Shown: positions 27,301 to 36,300 of the stretch, piece after piece
Position numbering within the stretch: position 1 is the first letter of the stretch
Layout of the letters: each line of letters starts with the position of its first letter
Origin: Heliocidaris tuberculata
Taxonomy: Eukaryota; Echinodermata; Echinoidea; Camarodonta; Echinometridae
Length of the DNA stretch: 64,000 bases
Assembly: GCA_025618425.1 (NCBI GenBank)
Contig: CM046836.1
Coordinates: 16,270,135-16,334,134 of the forward strand
Direction: 5' to 3'
Position numbers and translations under genes: made by a program
Notes under the pieces: model-generated
What the model was told of the DNA's origin: nothing
The model's input: the letters and a program-made list of their open reading frames with translations, nothing else
Database searches by the model: none

Positions 27301-30300
27301 TGAGAAAAAAGATAAATGTGCCTTTTCAATTTTCTGTAGGTTTTTTCTTAACGTTCCATAAGGCAAACGAATGTATAAAGGTACTGGGGAAATGACAAAT
27401 ATTGTTTTCGACTTGGGGAGAATTTAAAAAAACCCATCTTTTTTGAATACTTTATATTTCTTCAAATGTCTATCAAACTGATTTCAATTATAGCCCAAAA
27501 GCAGTATAATCTTGCCTTTTATTGTCTTCTACCAGATCCCTCGGTTAAGACTATAAGAACAGGTCCGGTAGAATGTTTTATATCGAAAACGAAATATACT
27601 GCAAACTAGCTAACAATGATTCGATTAGTCAATGGTGCTACGGTTGCCTCATTTGCAAACGTATTTATGGACGCCACGGTTTTTGATTGTTTGTTTGTTT
27701 GTTCTTGTCTTGTCATGAAATAGAAGGTAAAAAAAAAAAAAAAAAACGTTTGAAACAGTGAAACACATCACACAGTCAGGTACAACTTACTAGTTTCACA
27801 TGATCTGCCTGTGTATCCTGGGTTGCAAGTGCAAGTGAAGTTGGAAAAGTCTTCGGCATCAGTACACTCAGCTCCGTTGACACATGGCTCATTCTCGCAG
27901 TAACCTGAAAGATTCGTTATGCATGGCTTATATAGAAAACCTCATCATCTGAACAAGCAAAAGTGAATATATCCATAATGTCAATTAACAATAGACCTAT
28001 GTGCAATTACACCCTTCCCTCTCCTAATCAGAGGAGGGCAGTGGCGGCACCAGGATTTTTAAAGTGGGGGGGGGGGCAAATGGGGGGGCAAAAGAAAATG
28101 TTGGGGGGGCAAGGGCGGACAAAAAAAAATTTGACACTTTTTGTAGTGAAAATGTACAGAATATTCAGCTATAAACCTACCCAGATATGAGGACATTTTG
28201 AGCATCTAGCTGAACTGCCCGATTATAAAGAGGTGTTAGTTATATACTGCGAGCGAGCGAAGAGAGCGAGCAAAAATTTTGACACTTTTGGTAGTAAAAA
28301 TGTACAGAAATTACATATTCGGCTATAAAACTACCCCAATATGTATGAGGACATTTGAGCATCTTGCTGCCCGATTATGAGGTGGTAGTTATTTACTGCG
28401 AACACTTTTTGTCGTGAAAATGTACAGAAATTATATTCGGCTATGAAACTACCCAGATATGAGGACATTTGAGCATCTTGCTGCCCGATAATAAGGTGGT
28501 AGTTATACATTGCGAACGGGCAAAAATTTTGAAACTTTTTGTGGTGAAAATGTACAGAAATTATTATTTGGCTATAAAACTACCCCAATATGAGGACATT
28601 TGATCATCTCGTGGCCTGATTATGTGGTGGGAGTTATAGGCCTGTATTGCGAGCGAGCGAAGCGAGCGAGCAAAAATTTTGACACTATTATAGTGGAAAT
28701 GTACAGAAATTATTCGGCTATAAAACTACCCAAATATGAGGATATTTACACGAGCTGAGCGAACAAATTTGCCCCATGCCCCCCCTCCACCTTGATGCCG
28801 CCACTGCTTTCCAAGTTTCCATTTTCTTTCTTTTTCCTTCTTTTCTCCATTCCTTTTTCACTTTTTTCTTTCCTTTTCTTTTCTTTTTCATTTTCCACCC
28901 TTTTATATTTTTTCACTCCGAAAATTATTGGGGGGGGCAACTGGGGGGGCAAAGCTTCTGACTGGGGGGGCAAATGCCCCCCCCCCCATGCCCCCCCCAT
29001 GCCCCCCTTGGTGCCGCCACTGGAGGAGGGGCGTGATTGACTTCTATTATTCCGTGTACTTCCCATGTCAAGATTTACTTCTTCCAATTAAAATCATTCT
29101 TCCGACAAAAAAAAACAAAGGTTTCTTACCTGATGTCCTTGTGACAGGTGTAACATCATTTGATATGGTATTCAATGCTTCTGAAATGGTGTCCACGACT
29201 TGCTCCAGTACATTCACCAAATCTTCGATATCTTCAGGCTCTGTCACAATAATCAGGAAAACGATCCTGAACACAATAATCCAACTCCCTTCCCTGGAAA
29301 AGGACAGAATAAAACAGAGTATAAAGGATGCATAAATATCAAATTCGCCTGCTACGGTCCGGTACGCAAGCAAAAGGAAACTTAACACCACATTGATCTT
29401 GTCAAGCGCCGTTATTTCAATTGAAATCATGTCAAAATAAGCAGGAAGTTATACATCTAAAAAACAGTTCTACTGTGGGAGTATGAAAATTATGATGATA
29501 TAAGTGAAAAGTTTTCTTTTCCACCTGCAGATTTAGAGGTACCATAGTAAGAAGTAGGTCAGTGTCGTCAACGGAGAAAGTCATGAATTACATACAATGA
29601 GACAAAAAGTAGCACCTTCTCACTGTTTATTATTGTGGATAGTAGAGTACATGCAAAAGTAATAAAGAAGTGAGTTTTTATCCTGTTAATTGCTTGTTTT
29701 AATATTTACAAGTATTACTGAACATAGTCATAGATATGAGAGAAAATAAATACTTACCCTATGTGATAGGTGGTTTGGTGGTATTTAGTAGAGTAGTTAA
29801 TGTTGAGGGAAGGATAATGTTAAGGTTATTTTGTGAATGGGTCGGGGACAGGTACGATACTTTTTTTTTTTTTTTTTAAAGAATCTTTTATTACTTCCTT
29901 TTTCAAAATAACATTTTCGCAATAATCAAGGTAAAATATACAAACAAATATATTCACATGCAGTATCATTGTGCCAAATTACATAATAATAAGTAACCAT
30001 AATATTTTACATGCATGTATTAAATAGTAAATTATGCAATATATGGAAGTCTTTGTGATAAAAAAAGGGGGAAAATATAAAAAGAAGATGAAAAGGAAGA
30101 AAATGAGAGAAAAAAAAGGCCCCCCCCCCCCATTGTGTCCGTTGTTCCGCCTCAGATTTTAAAAAACTACAGTTCAGAATTTTCTTCATGATTTTGATGT
30201 TATTAAGCACGCTTAGCTCCCCATGTCCATCTCTTCGTCCCGGAAATCAAAATGTTCCCATTTTCTAAGGTGTAATGAGAGGGTACCTCTCTCCAAAGCC

Positions 30301-33300
30301 AATTTTTCTCTTCTAATCGATTGTCTGACATCATTGCTTTAATTTCTTTTTCGGTCGGAGGTGTCGCTCTTTTCCTACATTGGAAAGTCATATATTTAAC
30401 TAATAGAATAAGATGATTTACTAAATTTTCTCTCCCCACATTTTCCATATTAATTCCTAAATAAATTTTCTCCCATTTCAAATCTTTCAAAATAGGATAC
30501 TTGAATTCAATGCTAACCTTTTCCCACATATTTTGAATGTGAACACACTCGTAAAAAACATGACTATATGTTTCCTCTTCTTTCTTACAAAAGGAACAAC
30601 AATTGTTTGAAACTACACCAAAACGATACAAATGATGGTTTGTATAAATAATGCTATGTAACATTTTGAATTGAAATTCTCGTAGCTTGCTATTAAGAGT
30701 ACATTTCCTTAAATTAGTAAATGCTCTTTCTGCACATATAATGGGTATATTAAACGAATCTTTCAACTTATTCAGAACAGATGAATTTTCAGATTTGTTA
30801 TCAAGTAACTGTAGGTATAATCTTTTTGATGGGATTTCACTTTAAGGGTATTACTCTGTCACCCAATACAAAGTTGATTTCTCCCTTATCTAATCCTATT
30901 TTATCCTCTTCTTTTCTCACCATTTTTTTCTTCCAACTATCTGGGATCATTCCAAAAATATAATTTATTCGTGATATGTTCCATGTAAACAAACCTTTTC
31001 TGATGAAATAATCATCCGATCTTAATCTACCATTCTTTTCAATAATGTGCTCCAGTCGAAATATGCCTTTTGCAAATAGGCTATGATCAAATATACTAGA
31101 ACCACGAAAAATTATATACTTATTATTAAAAAGGAGTTCCTTTCCTTTAAAATCATCATACTTCTCTCTTAAATATCCTACTTCTAACCACGTATCTAAT
31201 AACTCTGAATAAAATGGAGGTAGTTCTATCCTTAACATTCCAACAAAGTAATTGCATTGAAAAATAAATTTTCCTCCATAAAGGTGCATTGCATATTCAA
31301 AATATTATTTCCATTTCATTCGTTGATCTCCCATTAAGAGTCTCTTAACCCACATGATCCTTTGCACTTTGATAAATAATCGAAAATCCATCATTTTAAG
31401 CCCCCTTTTCTTATAATTTAAGAACAAGGTACTCCTTTTAATTTTATCTTTCCCTTTCCATAAAAATTCAAAACACATTTGATACGGTGCATGGGATCGA
31501 TCGAAAAGTGACAAGAACTAGCCCGGACTCACATTCTACTGAGGTGTTTAAGCCTGTTTAATCATGTAAATTAGTTTCACTATAAAACTTCCAAATGTAA
31601 GCTATCAAAAGGTCATATAAACTTGTTACAATGAGAACTTAAGATTACGACGGTCTTGCTATAGTGTTGGTAATTGTCTAGAGAAGTTTTGTTATTGTCA
31701 TATAAAGCGCACTGCACGCATGATAACACAGGATGCGTGAGAAATGTTTTGTGAAGCTAACGGGACAATCTCATTTATGTGTGAACAGTGTAAGAGTATT
31801 AAGTACAAAAGAAGTTATTTATATTCATGTAGATCAAGTTAGATAGTAATTATATTCGACTTTTAGCTATCTTGGGATGATTTGATGTTATTCTTGTGGT
31901 TTAGAAAACAGTAGAATGTCATTTTAACCAGTGGGTAGAATATAAGAGTAGGGTTCAAGTTCATGACCTAGATTGTATAGTCTATATATCAGACCCTATG
32001 TTGTAAGTCAGATATGTGTCAAATTTGAAGGTATTATTTAATGAGACAGGAGGAAGCGTGAAAAACAAATTTCAATAACTTGTTCTAGATAATGGCTAAC
32101 ATGCATTTACATGATTTATTGATGTATGTGACAATTTATACATGCAAGCTGTATGTATGGTTGAGAGGGGGAACTGCATTATTGTGACCATTATAAATTC
32201 AGACAGAAAAATAATCATTTTACGTTTGGTAAGTCTGACATTATTCATGAAGTAGATCAGTAGATCTAATGGTCTATTATTACTGTGATTGTATTTGTTG
32301 AAGGTTTCAGTGACATGGCACAGAGTAAGGTGATAAAGTAGACATCACCGTTCAAGGTCAATGTTGAGTCAAGGAACCAGGAGAGGGCCTGGGTCGAGTT
32401 GAACGAAGGTGACATTCTAGCAGAGTACCTGCTGTTATTTGTTATTTGGTTGGGTAAGTCAGGATGTCCGATATAATTATGTTAGGCTTTATATGGAATT
32501 GTAAAGATATACAATACATGTACATTGTAAATGTGTAGTTTTATTCTATCATCACTTATTTTTCTCTTCAGATGTTTTCTGAGTTATTTAGATTTTTCAC
32601 TAGGTATAATGTTTTAATGTAGGCCTATACAAACTATGTTAAACGGCATAAAACAAATAACGACGAGTTAGACCAAAGATGTTCATTTAAAATGGAAAAC
32701 TTTCCCAATTTATTAGGAGTTCTCAGGATAACGAGATGGTTATTTTATTTTGTAACTATTAGCTGATTAGAGGAAAAACAGTGATTGTAGTAGTATGGAT
32801 GGAGAATACATGTACTAAGTCTTGGATTGTTAGATTGTTTACTCTTTTTGTAAATAAATGGGTATTAACATGTATTTATAATAGTTCTTTGTTCTTTGTT
32901 CTTTTCTGCATCTGCAGAGGTTTTCTTTTCCTCGTTTTGGATCATGGCGGTTATGCAACTTCCAATAAACCCCACACAAGCCTACGGCACATATTGAGTG
33001 TTCGTCTTTCTGTTGGTGTGACATGTACTACCACCCCCCCCCCTTGTTGCCACATCACTACACTACAATAAGGGGATAGAGTGGGAGGGTGTGGGGGGGG
33101 GGGTCTGAATTTAACATAAAATACATAATATTCTTTTTCTTCTCTCGTCTTTGGAGGGCGTCAGGAGATATGAATTTCCTTTTCTCGTGTTACTTTGCTT
33201 TTCATTACAAACTTTGGTTTGTAATTTCTTTTAAGCCTCGTTTGTATTTCCTTCTGATATTTAGTTCACGTTGTTATGTATATACACCTCATTGTTATGT

Positions 33301-36300
33301 CCGTTGTGAAATGTCCTATGTTTATTGTTAACGAATGGAAGAAGAATTATAATTGACAGAGGCATCCATAAATTCAATTCAATTTATGTGTAATTAAAAA
33401 AAATACATTTCCTTATACCTCGCTCACACCGCCATCCAAACCAACTGATTCTTGGTCATTCGGGGTAATGTGTTTTTTGTTATGTTCGATCTGTTGTCGG
33501 TCTCGTGTTGGTCTGATCGGTGTGACTGGGATATGTGGAGTAAAGGAGCCAGACCTCTACCTAACCTGAACGTTACCCTAACCATTTCAGGACAGGAATT
33601 ATTTAAAGGCTAAATTAATCACATTTTATTCTTCAAATTGGCAACCTTAATATTTTTCTTTTAGTGCTACATAGTTCTAATAAGGTGTGATGTCTTTTGA
33701 AAACAATATACATTGTTAGAAACATGTTTAAAAGTTGAAAAAATTGCCAATTTTGATAAAAAACAATTCTTTTGAACCTCTCAATGTGTTGCCAATTTAA
33801 GGATTTTAAAGTTTATGCTCTTTTTTCGAATTCTTGGCATCACACGCAATATGGTCATGCAACAAAAATGGACAGTGTGTATGCAGAAATTTGTGCTCTT
33901 TCTATTCAAGCATCTGGTATAATTTTTAGAGCTCTGAATCAAAATTTATTGAGCAAAATCACAAAATGTGGCCAATTGTCTTGAAAGGGTTAACTCTATC
34001 ACTAAGCCTAGCCTAAAGTCGATACTAATTCTGAACCTAAAGCGAGGGTCACATTCGTCCGATAAGAATAACGATAACAAGATTTTTCTTTGAAGGTATA
34101 CACCCTAGAGCTGCCGTTTTATCAACAGACACGAGCATACTCACATGTACATATGGTGTGTACTCACATGTACACACCATATAGTGGAATGACCTCCCCC
34201 CCCCCCCCAGACTTAACTAATACCGCCTCACTGTATACATTTAAACGAAAGTTCAAAATATCCCTCTTAAATACTTAAGCAATTCATCCTATGGCTCCCT
34301 AGTTATGTACTGTATTCCTCGCCTCCCCCATTCTATTTCTTTTTTAATGTTTTTTTAAGATTATCTCTTACATACATGTTACATTCTTTAGGGAATCTAC
34401 AATATCACAAGCCTAGCTTCTTACTAGATTCCCTCATATTTCACGCCAATATATTTTGTCTTATCTCAACTTTAAAATGATGGAAATATTGATCTGTGTC
34501 TTTGTATGTTTACTTGTACTTTTTTTTGCTGAAAGTATTGAAGATATGTTCCTATATTATTGTAATAATGCAAAGGTCATTGTTTATGTTCCGATTATGT
34601 CATTTGAAATATGAAATAAACTGAAACTGAACTGAAACTGAGAGTATACCTTTAATTGAAAATCTCGTTATCGTTATCGTTATCGGTCAAATGTGAACCA
34701 GGCTTAACACTATTATTAGCGAATGACCAGAAAGATGTAACCCACCACATAATTATGATACTGAAGACGTTAGCTACACATGCAGCAGATTTTTCTTTCT
34801 TTTATTCTAAACGATTGGGACAACCAATGTGAGATTCTGATCCGATCATTAAGACATTGAAATGTGCCATACATCTCCTTTTGTACTTCCCTTTTTAAGC
34901 TGCTGTGAATGGAAAGAGAGATAAAAAAGCCCCTTTTACGGTCTCTCACAGGAGGCTCATAGCAGTTTGATAATGTTGAAACGTAGCAATGTTTTGTTAA
35001 TAGAAGTAGGCCCCTGGGAGCCGGGGGTGCTGATGACCTTTTTTTTTTTTTTTTTTTTTTGCTTGTCAGAGATTTTGGAGTTAAAAAGAGACAGACCCCG
35101 AAACGCTGATGAAAAAAAATCTGCTCATAGCACCCTCTGCAACAAAATCGTTCCTAGGGGCCTGAACAGATGGAACAATACTGGGTGAATATTAGATTAA
35201 CAATACTGGAGAACATCATCCATTTGACAAAGCACATTTGACAAAAGTGCTGGGTAAAATTTTACCCAATATTGGGTATAAAGGGAACATACATGTTTGT
35301 TGGGTGAAATCGTCCCCCAAAATAGGGTATAAAGCACCCATCATTATATTGGGTAAAAATTTACCCAATGATGGGTACTTTTTACCCCAAATTAGGTAAT
35401 GTTTTAGAATGCACCCAGTGTTACTAACTCATACATAATATAGATTCATAGAAAAATAACCCAAAAGTGGGTAAACATTTTACCCAACAAACATGCATGT
35501 TCCCTCTTTTACCTAATATTGGGTAAAATGTTTTCATGGGTAAAATGTTTTCATGGTTTTCGAGTGCACCCACTAAACGAAGTCATACACTATACAGATT
35601 CACAGTACGACGATACATAATACCCAAGTCACATCGAAGAGACTGACATCACACCGACAACAGAACAAACAATAAATCACAACACAGCCGATGGCCAAGA
35701 CTGTCGGTTGACTGTCGGTTACCTGTAGGTTTTTAGTTGGCTAGGCGGTGTGACTGGGATATCCCTCCCCAAATCTCGGGTAAGGAATGATTACATAACT
35801 AAAATAATTATGATCAATGATTATTATTTTTAACATTGATTACAGGCTACTGATTATTGTTAGTATTGTTATTGAATCGGATGTGGTACGTTTGGTCATG
35901 ATTTTTAGGTAAAAATTATAGAGCGATATGTTGGCCTAGATATCAAAGATTTTTTAAAACTTACCTGATTTCTAAGATCTCTACACCAGCATAGTAAGGA
36001 TCGTTGGCGTACTGGGCATCAATCTGAGTGAAGGAAATGGAAATAATCTTTTAGGCGGTATAAACATCTGGACCCTATATTTGTATTTCACAACATTACG
36101 TATGCCATATTTCTGACATGTTATCATCGATCTGAAACGACTGGAATTCTTTTTAGTCAATAATCACACTAAATGGTAAAATGAATATTGTATTATCATA
36201 ATAATAAACATAAAAATGGCATAGAAATTGAAATGTAAAGCTAAAAAATTTCTTCCATGAAATAAGTCCTTCTCCAAGTGGTTGGTAGGGCAGAAATTTC

